The translations under genes and the position numbers were made by a program. 64,000 nucleotides of DNA. Origin: Alnus glutinosa. Taxonomy: Eukaryota > Streptophyta > Magnoliopsida > Fagales > Betulaceae. The notes under the pieces are model-generated. The model was not told where the DNA came from. It was given only the letters and a program-made list of their open reading frames with translations, and made no database searches. The stretch spans positions 27,395,544 to 27,459,543 of the forward strand of contig NC_084887.1 of NCBI RefSeq assembly GCF_958979055.1, read 5' to 3'. Below, one piece after another: positions 22,850 to 36,709 of the stretch. Every line of letters begins with the position of its first letter. Position 1 is the stretch's first letter.

Positions 22850-24398
22850 ACCTATAATATTTAGATAACTTATATGTATATATATATAACGATGGTTTGT
22901 CTTCGCAGCACATATAGCCTATTTTCTATTAAATCAACCACATAAAACTTCATCAAATTATATCATGACTCTAATAGGAAATATTTCCTATGACATTTTC
23001 CTTATTGAGTCCTATTCAAATAATAAAAATATGCTATTGCTTATTTAATGGTTTAATTATTATTCGATTAATGTTATTAAACATACCTCAGGAATCCATT
23101 CTCAATAGGCTAGCGAACCGAGCAGTAGTGTTAATATTTGTCTAGTGACGAGTATGTAGTATTAATTTGTTGGAACTTGTACTCAAGTGACTAGCTAGCT
23201 GTCAAGAAATTTCCTTAGCTGCATTCAGAGAGGTAAGGGATTCTCTACCATTTCTACAATTATTTTATGTCATATTATTTTGTCCATTGATTCTAGCATA
23301 TTTACGAATAATTGTTCTCATTATGTGTTTCAAATTTATATTGATGCATGAAAGACTGTTTTAAAAATAGTTTTGAGATGAAAGTTGTTGATATAAATGA
23401 TATTCTTGAAATTAGTAGTTTTAAGAGAAGCTTTCGTTATAAAGGATTTTCTAATTATAGTAAATTGCTTAGTTGGTTCCCGAGACGGGAAGTTACGACT
23501 TTTTGAAATTAATAATAAAATAAAAAATGGTAAAAACCCTCTCACATGTTGCCTCAAGAATTACCAATCATAGAGAAAGGAATAAGAATAAATTATGAGG
23601 AGAAGGATTTTTATAAATGGGGTACGTGTGTGGAGGAGACTATTATTTTGGCCCCAGAGATATTCACAGAGATTTACAGAGTTTAAGCTCGGTACCGTTG
23701 CTTGGATGGAAGCGCAACCGCTGAAGGACTTTGAGAAAGTGGTAATTCATCCCTAGGTCATGCTAAGTGTACTTTGATTAATTAGCTGACGGGGCAGGCC
23801 TGTGGCCACAGTTTACCTGTCTGGGTCGCATAAACCGCGCAACCCTAGTACACATGGTGTAATGTGTACATAGGCCCTAAATATGAGAAGTTTTATTTAT
23901 CAACTAGTAATTTTACGTGTTAAGCAAAATGCCGAATTTATATTTGTGTTCTGGAAATTTAGATTTCAAATGTGTTTTTAATAATCATTTTGAAGAAAAT
24001 GAAGTTAACTCAACCGTTTTATGGCTGAAGGTTACCTTACTGAGCATTTCTCGCTCACCCCTTATTTTGTTTTGTTTTCAAGTTATGAGTAGAGAGACTT
24101 AGGCAGCCAGGATGAGATCTAAGCTAGCATTAGGATATTGCATTTCCGTTGCCTTAATAAGTGCACTCACACGATAAATTTAGTTTTCTTTGGATTTTCA
24201 CTTATTGTATCAAACATAATTACTCTTTTCGAAATACCCGTTTTCGTATTTATTGAAGCTCTGAGTTTTTAAAATTACTTTTCTAGTAATTTATTTAATT
24301 TAGCATATTAGTTAGGTTATTTAGCAGACCTTATGAATTTTTGCGATTTAGTGTAAGAAAATGGACGAACATAACGTTAACGGTTTGGGTGCATTACA
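22850..24398. mobile_element. LTR-derived fossil (Gypsy-like)
   Basis: It contains an LTR-typical stretch TTACCTTACTGAGCATTTC followed by CTCACCCC near 24033-24060, like the one in the 14406-18411 block, and ends GGTTTGGGTGCATTACA just before copy C of the duplication. The left end is not resolved. No protein domain is seen. It is broken, probably only LTR sequence, and old. Confidence 0.5.
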
Positions 24399-24513
24399 TT
24401 TACCGAACAGCAACGTGGTCTAGAATTTAATTAAGAAGAGCAATACGTCGACATGCAACATTTCATGACGATGATAAAATGAGTCGACTCAAACAACAGA
24501 TTAGACTACAGTA

Positions 24514-24620
24514 CTACATTCGACTCGCTCTTGACAATCCCATGGCCTTGGCAATCTCTCTGAGCACAAACTTCTGAACCTTACCGGTAGACGTCTTGGG
24601 CGTCTTGGGCACCATGTAGT
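24514..24620 (-). pseudogene. AAE C-terminal stub
   Basis: This corresponds to the last codons of AAE-1/AAE-2 (C-terminal SRM and stop included) up to CACCATGTAGT, where the match ends. Within it, 21 bases are missing between two copies of GTCTTGGGC, leaving the repeat in tandem. That looks like slippage or repeat-mediated deletion. The rest of the gene and its promoter are absent, so it cannot be functional. Its 3' flank is closer to AAE-2 than to AAE-1. Confidence 0.9.
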
Positions 24621-25321
24621 CCTATTCGATTCGCCATGCGCCCACATGCGCCGCTCGAAGATTATGTCCATTCAGAATGGTAGCCGTGCTGCCATTCGAC
24701 AGATCCACAACGAATGTTCCGGCACCGCCATCAAAGATGCCACTCAACCACACGCGCCGCTCTAAACTTCTGCTCCTCCAACCGCAAGCTATCATGGGGT
24801 AAGCATAATATTCTGTTTCTTGTCATTCTGCATGCTTTCAACATGGTGCCATGTGCCTGCTTTTAACTATATCATAATTATTCAGGTGGAATTGCTGAAA
24901 AACCTGATTAATGTGTGCCATGTGATAAGGATATATATATATATTATCTTTTGCGCGCTTACTTGCCACTCTTTCATTTGCTGAAAATCTATCCTTTTTA
25001 GTCTCATAATTATTCATGGACCCTTATCAATCGACATTATTGACTGGGATAAGATTAGTATTAAATAGGTTTAATAATTGAAATTTCAATTCATTAGGAT
25101 TAGATCAATTTAAATTAGGATTAGGTTATTTAAGAGCTCTTATTAATTTAGGATTTTATTCTATTTATAAGACGATCTTGTTGTTAATAGATAATTAGAG
25201 AAAATATTTGTGAAATGAAATCTATGGCATTTACCATAACTTATTGAGTGCAATTTTGTGGTCTCTCCTATCTAAAATGAGTTATTGCGATCTCTCATAC
25301 CTGAAAAAAGCTATTCAAATC

Positions 25322-25480
25322 GAGTAATGTTTTTTGCACAACTCTAACTACTTTTATTTATGATCAACCATTTAATTTATTTTCCTACATATGAGTACTA
25401 AATATTCAATGGTTGATCTTAAAAAAAGGTTGTGAGAGTTGTGCAAAAGTTATGTAAGAGTTGTGCAAGAAACATTATTC
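25322..25480. mobile_element. Foldback MITE with exact 9-bp target duplication
   Basis: A 159-bp element starts GAGTAATGTTTTTTGCACAA and ends TTGTGCAAGAAACATTATTC. The inner pair is ATCAACCATT/AATGGTTGAT. The flank is ATTCAAATC at 25313-25321 and 25481-25489, so it is Mutator-type. Copy A has the empty site GCTATTCAAATCTCATC at about 6156, so the insertion followed the duplication. Related degenerate sequence lies at about 29125-29300. Confidence 0.92.
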
Positions 25481-26118
25481 ATTCAAATCTCATCTCAAAT
25501 CACCCAAATCACAACACAACCTAGGTTATTCATTGATTGGTATTCATTAGGATTATGTTATTTAAAAGTAGAACTAGGTTATTTAAGACTTAAGAGTTCT
25601 TATTAATAAAAAGTGTTTCGATGTTGGTTCGGTTCAGTAGGCCGTAGAATTTTTATTTCATTGGTTATCCGAATCGAACCGAACCGAGTTGTCATATATT
25701 ATTTAGCCCAAAAATATGTTCAATAAACACTTGTTTAGTAAAAAAAAAAAAAAAAAAAACTGTTTAGGCCAAAAACAACCCATTTTTGCAACCAAAAAAA
25801 AAAAAAAAAGGGTTTGGTCCAATATAAAAAGCCAACAATTAATCAACTTAACCGAAAATAGTCAAAATTTATTCTTTTTGATATAAAGTCGGTTAATGAA
25901 CCGACTTAACTGACTTTTTCAGTTTTGTATGCGAAAATAGTAAAATACCCCCCTTGTCATCGATTTAACTGATACTCAGCCCTACCTATTAGCTTAATTA
26001 AGCTTTTAGGATAAATATATTATGTTTAAAGACGATCATGTTGTTAATAGATAATTAGTGAAAATATTTGTGAAATCTTTGTATTCTCCCACCCTGAGTG
26101 AAGTTTTGTAGTCTCTCT

Positions 26119-26663
26119 TAGAAATGTACAAGCGATTATGGTTAATGATTATTGGCTAAAACTGCTAACCGCAACCACCTAAGGCGGTTATTGAATTTTA
26201 ACAACCGCAATCGCCTTCACCTAAGCAGTTAGCGGTTATTATGTTATAACCAGCGATTTGAAAACTGCTTTTTAATTTAGGCTTTGGGCTAGTTTTTGGG
26301 CATGTTTTAATTTTTTCAAAAATAAAAAATAAATTTTGAACCTTTTGGTATAAAATTAACAAATCTAAATACAAATCCAAAATATCTATTAAAAAAAAAA
26401 TACAAATCCAAATAACCAAATACAAACAAATCCAAAACCAAAATATTACAAATCAAAATACAAATCGAAACATTACAAATCCAAATAACAAAATACAAAC
26501 AAATTTTTAATATATATATATATATATTGTAAGGGTAGGCGATTCGCGGTTGCTAACCACCTCCGCCCAATCGATTAGCAGTTTTGCGGCTAGCTAGCGG
26601 TTAACGGTTATAAGCGGTTAGCAGTTGCGGAGCGGTTATAATCATTCTATTTGTACAGGCCTA
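26119..26663. mobile_element. hAT-type element, orthologous copy of the one at 6890
   Basis: Same family and same insertion as 6890-7521: it is flanked by GTCTCTCT at 26111-26118 and 26664-26671, with termini TAGAAATGTACAAGC and TTTGTACAGGCCTA. It is about 90 bases shorter, partly from a shorter AAATCCAAA array and (AT)n tract. Confidence 0.88.
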
Positions 26664-26671
26664 GTCTCTCT

Positions 26672-27616
26672 TACTCGAAATGAACTATTCAAATCCCATC
26701 CCAAATCACTAAAGCTGTAAATAAATAAAGTTACTCGTGAGCTTGTCAGGACTTAGCTCGGTTAAGTTCGACTCAAGCTCGACTCGCTAGGTTAAAGATT
26801 GTGAACAAACTCGTATAAAGCTCGGCTCGCTTGTAATTAGCTCGACTAATATATATTAATAAAACTAGCTTATATAGTATATTAGTTAATAAGCAACAAT
26901 AGTCAATATATATTAAGTAACAATAATTAATTGGTCTTTTATATATATATGTTATAATTTATAAGTATATTAAATAATTTATGTTATATGTTATATCATA
27001 TTATCATATATGTTATAAGTGTACTAATATTAATATAAGTATATGAATAAGCAAGTATAATGTATCATATTAATTTGTATAAGTATATATATATATTTTT
27101 TTTTTGGGAAAACTTTGGAGTTGGGGGCCAGGCTCCCAAGCCCCTTGCAAGCTCCGCCCCCTGCATCCACCCACCCAATTATATTACAATTATTATAATA
27201 TGAGCATTGCGACCCACTCCTGCTGTAGCGAAAGGCTGCTGGAGGGGAGTCTTTTTGCATGGCTGGACGCCTGGCTTTAGATGAAGCGGTTGGGGTTACC
27301 ATGCCGCCACATCCTTTGAACAAATTGAAGCTACACCTTTCGATACAAAAGTCTGTCATTGAATTATTGGAAAGATTTAGAAATCCCAAAACAATTGCTT
27401 TTAAATTATTTAGTGGAAGAACAAGATAAGGGATATGGAAAAAATCTCTTCTTCAAGTTTATGGAAAAAATCTCCACTTCCTTACCAATATGATTCATTT
27501 AACTTTAATTATCAAGAAGATGAAAGAATGAGTTAGAACTCCAAGAAATGTTGAACAAGAAGAAGCCAAAGGCCATGGCGGAGTCAAATCTGCAACTTGG
27601 GGTCAAATTGAAAAAA

Positions 27617-27648
<32 letters not shown>

Positions 27649-29515
27649 GAGGGATTAAAATTAGAAAGAAAAAAAAAATTAAGGGTAAAAAAAAAAAAAA
27701 ACAAGAAGCCAAAGGCAATAGCCCCCAAGCTCCTTAGTGACGGTACATAATTTTAACAAAGAAAGTTGGTATAGTTCACGTACCCCTTCAAATTACTATC
27801 TAATTGACAATGTCCTTTCAAATTATTAAAAATTGTCAACGTTTTCCTTAATGATGAAAACACCTTTAATAAAATAAAATACAATAATTAAAAAATATAT
27901 ATTAAAACTAAAAAATATTAAAAAAGAAATAAATAAAAATCAAGGGTGGCCAAATTAAAAAATAAAATAAAAAATTGAAGAATTGAAAAAATTTCGTTCG
28001 TTTTTTTAAATTTTTTTTTAAAAAAAAAATTATTAGGCTATTTTTGTTTTATTGAAAAAATTATAAGGGCGTTTTTTTTTTTTTTTTTTTTTGTGTTGGC
28101 CTTGGAGGGTATATTAGCAATGTTTTGGTAGTTTTTGAAAACATTGTTTGGAAAACATTGTTCCAATTAAAAGTTTGGGATGACATTGTCAATTGAGTGG
28201 TAGTTTGAGGGAATGTAAACTTTTCTCAATAAAGTTATAGTCATGAAAAATATCTAGATTCCAATTCCGGCATGACCTAATTATGGATTAAAAAAAAAAA
28301 AAATCAAATCTGTCATTTCTAAGCAGAGTAAAAGGAATTGATGGAAGAGAAATAAAATATAAAATATAAGGATAAAAATATTTTGTTTGGATGAACCAAA
28401 ACAATTTGTCATACCAAAATACTTTGTTTTCTAGATATGCATGGTGGCTTTTTGTTAGGTAATAATTTTCTACATAATTATGTATCTATACAAATTCACC
28501 ATAACTTTAATGCATTAACACTCAAAAAAGAGTTAGTTAATATTGCATTCCTTGAACATCACAAGCATAAATGATAGGCATACCCGAGATTTGATAGTGC
28601 CGTGAGATGTGATTTGAGAGCTTCTTTCGGGTAGGAAAGACCACAATTTTTCACTTAAAGTAGAAGAACACCACAATACTACGCTGGTGGAGGGGAAGAC
28701 CACAATTTCACTAATTCATCCTCTAATTCCCATTAACAACCAAATGGTCTTTAAATAGAAATACAAGTAAATAATACCTAAAGTAATATATAACACGTAA
28801 AGTTCGAATATTCAAATTTAAATAAACTCTAATACTAATATTAAATAATCTAATTCTAGTGAGCATTTCAACTCAACTTCCTCACCCTAATCTTAACCCT
28901 ATCATCTGACTTCTTTGCCAATAAAGTGTGGTGTGTCTTAGACTCTCATGGACTCATATTCACGCAATCAATGCACTAAATTAATTTCATTAGATCTTTA
29001 CTAAAAGTTTCTTCAAGAAAAATGGTTCTCTCACACACACACATCAAGAGGATAACAAGTTGGTAATTTGATTGAGGACCCAAAGATTATTTTGTACAGT
29101 TTCAGTCATAGTTTGTGGTGCATACAAAAAAGAGAAATAATTATTGTACAACTCCAGTTACTTTTTTTTTTTTTTTTTTCAAACTAACCATTAGATTTGT
29201 TTTTCTACATGCGGGGTCTTACACATCGAATGGTTGATTTAAAAAAAATTAGAAAAAAAAAAAAAAAAGTTGTTATAGTTCTACGAAAGCTATAAACGTA
29301 TCATATCTCTACAAGAAGGAAAGCAAATACAGTGGTCCAAATTTGGACAAAAGCGATGCTTCAAAATTCTGAAGAAAAAATTTAGATAGAAGAATACTCG
29401 ATATTTATGCAAGATATTGTAATCTTTTATATATTTATAATCTGGCTTCTATGAATGAAAGCCTGATAGTAAACTTCAAAAGAAAAAGAAAAAGAAAAAA
29501 AAAGGCTTTAACTAC
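26672..29515. other. Intergenic repeat-rich sequence
   Basis: To 28290 this is copy C: a truncated GGGGCGGAGCC MITE at about 27100-27163, the patch VTMPPHPLNKLKLHLSIQKS at about 27290-27400, and (AAT)n at 27616-27649. From 28290 it is unique AT-rich DNA. A degenerate palindromic MITE-like segment lies at about 29125-29300. No gene is found. Confidence 0.5.
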
Positions 29516-29519
29516 TTTA

Positions 29520-30480
29520 AGTACTCCAAGAGGACTTTACCAATGAAATGTAATGCCCTTTCGACTTAACATTGCTCCTCAAGTCTTCTAAAGATGAATT
29601 GACAAAATCTTTAAAGATCTTCAAGATTTTTATGTCGTTTATATAGATGATATTCTTGTGTGTTCTAAAACAATATAAGAATATAAAAAGAACAACTTAA
29701 AATTGTTTGTTAAAAAATATAAAAGAATGCAATAATACTTTACCCCAAAGAAAATTGAGGTAGAAAAGGAATCTATAGAATTTGTAGGATTAGTTTTAAA
29801 TCAATTAGGTTTGAAACTACAAGAACATATTATTTCTAAAATAAAAATTCCCGAGAAAATCGAAGATAGAAAAACAATTACAAAGTTTTTTATGAATTCT
29901 AAATTATGGAAGAATCATTTAAAAAAACTTTCTCGGAGAGAAAACCCTCTTTTTGAAAAACTTTAAAAGGAAATAGATTTTGTTTGGACTAAAAAGGATT
30001 CAGAATTACTAAAACAAATAAAATAAGATGTAGAAGTTCTGTCCGAAGTTCATTTTCCTGAAAAAGGAGATAGACTTGCTCTTGAAACAAATGCTTCAAA
30101 TAATTGCTAGGGATGCTTCTAAAAGCAATACCACAAATTCAAACATTTTAGAACCAAAAAGGATCCCATTCCTGAAAAACTTCAAATAGAAGAATTAATT
30201 TGTGGTTATGATCGATTCTGAAAAAATAAAATAAAATGAACAGAATTATATCATATTTGAAAAATAACTTTTATTTACTAAATTAGCGATAAAAGTATTT
30301 TGTATTTATGTGGCACAAGAAGATTTTATTATCAGAATAGATAATAAAGCCCTTTGGACAAATAAAAGAAACATTATCAAAGAGAGAAGATTAAAGTGGA
30401 ACAACATCATTGCAAATTACACCTTTGAGGTTGAATTTTGTAAAAGGTTCTATTAATTTTATTGCAAATTATCTTAACAT
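29520..30480 (+). mobile_element. Endogenous pararetrovirus-like fossil (Caulimoviridae-type polymerase region)
   Basis: Forward frames carry a reverse-transcriptase core signature (YIDDILV) followed, in the right order and distance, by RNase-H-like sequence. The order and wording resemble plant Caulimoviridae more than Gypsy elements. It is a short polymerase-region remnant of about 1 kb, clearly broken, with roughly ten interruptions and no other viral genes visible. I infer an old insertion. A Gypsy-type origin is the alternative. Confidence 0.6.
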
Positions 30481-31116
30481 AAGTTGGGTCAGAAGAAGTT
30501 ATTCCAAATCCAGTTTGAAAGAAATCTGTCATCTTTCCCCCTGCCGGCAACTTAGGCAACAAATCAGCCTATCAATTGCCTGATGTACACACTGCAGAAA
30601 TATTGTATGGAACTCTTGGAAATGGTTTTGAAGGGAAACCTCTCTCGCAATTACACACCTTAATGCAATCATGAGAGACTTACAACAACATAAACATAAA
30701 CTATTGCAACGTTTATTCGAGCACAAACATCCTCAGTTCTTGTTGTGAAACCACAATGCATGTGATGTGGATTTCATCATCAGCCTCAAATGATGAGCAC
30801 AAATAACACGTTCAACACACAAAGCACAAATAACTAGAGATGAATACAAACAAAAAGTAATATGACGGATCATGCGGCTCTACTGTCTAACATCACAGTT
30901 TCTTTTAATCTGAACAGTTCAGAGACTTCACCAAAGCTGAAAGATATAAACCTAACAATTAAACGGAACTTGAATAAAGCAAGGCCTCACCACAGTAACT
31001 ACCAACCAACCGCATTCATATTGTGCTCATGAGAATGAAAGAGAAAGGGAAAACAAAGTTCTAACAATTACACAAAAACTCTCCTCTTGTGTAATGGAAA
31101 ATTCTCTGACCAACCC
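30481..31116. other. Region downstream of RPS5
   Basis: Sequence between the viral fossil and the RPS5 stop codon. No gene is recognised. The part near the gene (about 30800-31116) probably includes the RPS5 3' untranslated region, read on the minus strand. Confidence 0.45.
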
Positions 31117-33099
<1,983 letters not shown>

Positions 33100-33192
33100 T
33101 TTTCTTTCACCACAAATACAATGAAAAAGTCAGAACAGATTCATATCTTACAGAAACAATGATTAGAGAAAGACCAAGCCTCACCTTTCTGA

Positions 33193-33350
33193 GAGAGAGA
33201 GAGAGAGAGAGTTACAGACTCAAAGCGGCAGAGTTATGAGATATTAGAATATGCGAGAGCTGCGACTGCGAGAAGAAACCCTAATTTATTTTGCTAAGCA
33301 AAAACCCGGGCCTAACGATAATGGATCAGCTGGAGTCCAGCTCGGCCCAT
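33193..33350 (-). promoter_or_regulatory. RPS5 promoter: GA/CT-rich leader, telo-box and site II motif
   Basis: Upstream of the RPS5 ATG lie a (GA)n run read as CT on the gene strand (33193-33210), the telo-box AAACCCTAA (33276-33284, about 180 bases upstream) and GGCCCA (33344-33349; TGGGCC on the gene strand), a site II element. This pair is the well-known signature of plant ribosomal-protein gene promoters and fits growth-linked expression. Confidence 0.75.
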
Positions 33351-33492
33351 TTGTTGTCTGAGTTCCGACCCACCCCAAAAGAGTAATCAATTGATGAACA
33401 AATAAAATATATAAATTAGTAGGCCTAAACTATGTTGCTCTTCAAAGGCCTTTACTTTAAATGTTTTATATTTAGTATCTTATTCCTTTTTG

Positions 33493-33960
33493 CTCCGTTT
33501 GTTTTGGTGTAAAATAATTTTTGCTCCGAAATTTGACCAAAACGGCTGGGATCCTCTCAAAATGATAGCATCCCGGCCAGCTATGATTTTTGCTCCAGAA
33601 TCTAACCAAAACAGCTAGGATCCTCTCGAAATGGTAGGATCCCGGCCAGCTAGCCGGGATCTAGCCAGGACAATCAGCTTCCGACCAACTAGCCGGGATC
33701 CGGTCGTTTTGTGCCGAATTCCGGCCACTTTTGCAGGAATCCATATACGCCATATATATATTATTTTACATTAATATTTTTTATGTTGTGAATAAAATTT
33801 GATTTTTATAAATTAATATGATTGAATAAAAATATAAAAAATATTTGTAATTTTCCGTACACCAAACACCGAAAAATGATTTCGACAGAAAATGTTTTTT
33901 TGAAAAATAACTTCCCTAAAAATATTTTACGACATAAACAATTTTACACCAAAACAAACA
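33493..33960. mobile_element. TIR element (MITE-like), unclassified
   Basis: Its ends are inverted: GTTTGTTTTGGTGTAAAAT at 33498-33516 and the complement ATTTTACACCAAAACAAAC ending at 33959. The interior has two imperfect copies of a GGATCCTCTC...ATCCCGGCCAGCTA unit. No clear target duplication is visible. No coding content. Confidence 0.65.
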
Positions 33961-34160
33961 TAGCATAAATGTTTTAAATTTTCATTACATTATTTTAATG
34001 TTATCGTAGGTGTGGTAAAGATGGTAAGTTTTTAAACGTGAAAGAGACTGTCACTCACTCCAAATCTTAGTGTCTCACTATGATTTTTGGGTACTATGCA
34101 GTATTCAAAGAAAGTCCTATTTGTCTCAAGCACTGCTGTTATAGTAATAAGTAATTAAAT

Positions 34161-34460
34161 GTGTGTTTGAGATTGTGATTTCGTAGACAATCAGTGTGAT
34201 TTTAAACCAAATCGTAGAACATAAATCGTTTGGAAACTGCGTTTTTAAAAATTGCGATTTTGAAATGCAGAAAATCAACTTTTTCAAATTGCAACTAAGA
34301 TGATGTTTTTTTGAAAACGCAAAATTTTAAAAGTTAATTTGCGATTTTAAAAGGTTAAACTACGATTTTTCCAAACACTTAACTGCGTTTTTAAAAATCA
34401 CTTTTTCAAATCGCACATTTTTGAATCGTTATTTTAAATCGCAAACCCAAATGAATCCTA
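34161..34460. mobile_element. MITE family member (GTGTGTTTGAGATTG)
   Basis: This 300-base AT-rich element has internal inverted repeats (AACTGCGTTTTTAAAAAT occurs twice). It is repeated with clear similarity at 57195-57480. Its ends, GTGTGTTTGAGATTG and CAAACCCAAATGAATCC, are imperfect complements. No target duplication could be fixed. Confidence 0.7.
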
Positions 34461-35289
34461 ACACTTCTTCTCTCTCAGCCGGACCTAGAGGAAAAACTCT
34501 CAGAAAACAGATCTAAGAGGAGGAGGGATCATCTCTCTTTTCCTTTATACTCTCCGCTCCTACCCTTCCCTTACCATTCTAGTTTTTTCTTTTGTTCGTA
34601 GGTGTCCTTCGACCAGATTAACAATTTTGGCATCTCCGCTATACATCTGTCCTTCTACCTCTGTGTTGTGTCGTCCATCTCCTCCATGGTTGCTGCTGCT
34701 GTTTGTTGGTTGTGTTTTATGCTTTGAATAAGAGTTTTGTTATCCATAGATTTGTTCTCATGGACGATCTATGAGATAGAGGTTAGTTAGGTGTAAGGGA
34801 TTATCTCTCACGACCTAAATAGTTCCGTGTGAAGGATTATCTCTCACGGCTTGGATAGTTCGGTGTGAAAGATTATCTCTCACGACCGGTTTAAATAATT
34901 TTTTTTAAGATATTTGGCTACCATTGTCTTAGATTTAGTCTGCTCGGAGCAGATCTGCTCTTTAACTGTTTTTTTTACATAGGTTAACGAAAAATGAAAG
35001 TCATAGATAGCACTTTATTGTAAGAATTTTGTTTGTATCTATGACTTTGTAACGTCATAGCATGTGTCTATGATTTTGTAAAGCTTTATGCTTTGTAATG
35101 AAAGAGCTTTATGCTTGTGATATTTAATCAATGAAATACTCAAATCTTTGGTGACAAAAAATAATAATAATAAAAAAAAAATTATATTTAAGGTAACGTT
35201 CCATAATATGTAAGGAAAGCTTCTACAAGGAAACAAAATCTACCTGTCGCATGCTATACAATAATGAGATAAATGAAAGTTTAAATTAA
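34461..35289. other. Intergenic region with a 36-bp tandem repeat
   Basis: CT-rich sequence is followed at about 34798-34884 by two and a half copies of a 36-bp unit starting GGATTATCTCTCACG. No gene is recognised. The CT-rich, GA-leader-like stretch at 34480-34700 may be a decayed transposon leader. Confidence 0.4.
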
Positions 35290-35897
35290 GGGGAAAATAC
35301 AATTTACCTCATCAAAGTTTGATAATTTTTTCAATTTTGTCTCAAATGTTTAAAGAGTTGTAATGTGCTCCAACAAAATTTTCAAAATTCTCAATGTGAC
35401 TAGTTCGTTAGTGATTTCCGTCTTCTTTAAAGGAAAATGGCTCACGTGCGCCGCGCATGCATTTTTTCGTACAAAAATTATAAAATTACCCCATATATAT
35501 GTATTAATTTCCAAAATACCCTTATTTATTTTTTTTTTTAAAAAAACCGAAAAACGAGAAAAAAAGAAAAGAAAAGAGGGATGGTTCATGTTTGTGGGTG
35601 GTTCCAGCCACCCCCATTCCGGTTAGATGGGGGTGGCCTTTTGGCCGATGGGGTGGTTACGGCCACCTCTCTACTTTTTTTTCTTTTTTTATTATTTCTT
35701 TACTTTTTTTTAAGAAAAGAAAAGAAAAGCATTTAAGTCTTTTTAATAATTTTCAGTTAAAAAAGACGGCAATCACTAATAGATTGGTCACATTGAGAAT
35801 TTTAGAAACTTTGTTAAAGCAAATTACAACTTTTTAGACATTTGAGACGAAATTGAAAAAATAGTGAAACTTTATGGACGTAAATTGTATTTTTTCC
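35290..35897. mobile_element. Mutator-like TIR element, 608 bp, with exact 9-bp target duplication
   Basis: Long terminal inverted repeats of about 150 bases start GGGGAAAATACAATTTACC on the left, with the complement ending GTAAATTGTATTTTTTCC on the right. Both arms include TCTCAATGTGAC near their inner ends. The flank TTAAATTAA is exact at 35281-35289 and 35898-35906. The interior has GTGG/CCAC-rich foldback sequence (CCAGCCACCCCCATTCC). No transposase. Confidence 0.93.
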
Positions 35898-36709
35898 TTA
35901 AATTAATAAAAGAAAATAAGGTACATATGTTAGGGTGGGATAAGTTTCAAAATTTATTTGGCCTAACAAATAAGATACAACATGCACGATACGGAAGTTA
36001 AGATGGATTGCAACCATTAAGTATGGTCCATCACCAAAGCTTACGTACAACCTCATCCATACGTGGTACTGTAATTGTATGTGATGCCAAAAAACAAAAA
36101 GTGAAATTAAATTTTTTTAAGTCAGTAAATTTTTATGAAATGTTTTTAATTAAACATTTATAAAATGATCGGCCGGGTGTATTAATTATTTACCGAGTTG
36201 AGTTCGTCTATACGGCCGTCAAGCGTCCGGCTAGAGACCGGCTCCTTAACCCACGTGGCATCGTTTTTTTCCTTTTTTATTAAAAAAAAAAAAAAAAAAA
36301 CCAAACGTTCAAAACGCATGAAGAGAGACATTTTTCAGCGGCAAATTTTTCTTCCATACTGGTTTCCCCCCATTTTTTCTCCAAACCTCCCCTCTCAACC
36401 ATACCCTCCCCCACCGACCAAACCACCGGCGCCACTCCAACCAACCGCCGCCCCTCTGCTAGCTCTCTCTCTTTCTCTCACTCGGACCCAGCAGCTAAAG
36501 GATTCGCCGCCCACGAGCACCGTACCACGGATCTCCGACGAGGGAGCACCCACCACCCATCGGAGCACTGCCCAACGCCGATCAAAAACGAAGCCGACCA
36601 CCGTATTCTCGCTGTACGGTATCTCTCTCTCTCTCTCTCTCTCTCCATGGTCTGCCACTGTTGATTTTTTATGTGCTTTTTTTTTTTTCTTTTTCAACGG
36701 CCATTCACA

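Larger units (their letters stand above)
24407..28290. repeat. Segmental duplication, copy C (AAE stub plus distal block)
   Basis: The first 214 bases equal copy B from about 19147 (3' flank and C-terminal end of AAE). Sequence then jumps to the equivalent of about 5450 in copy A and runs collinearly to about 9135. It shares the hAT element and the GGGGCGGAGCC MITE with copy A and lacks the CACTA and twin MITEs. It has a private MITE at 25322. Confidence 0.8.
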
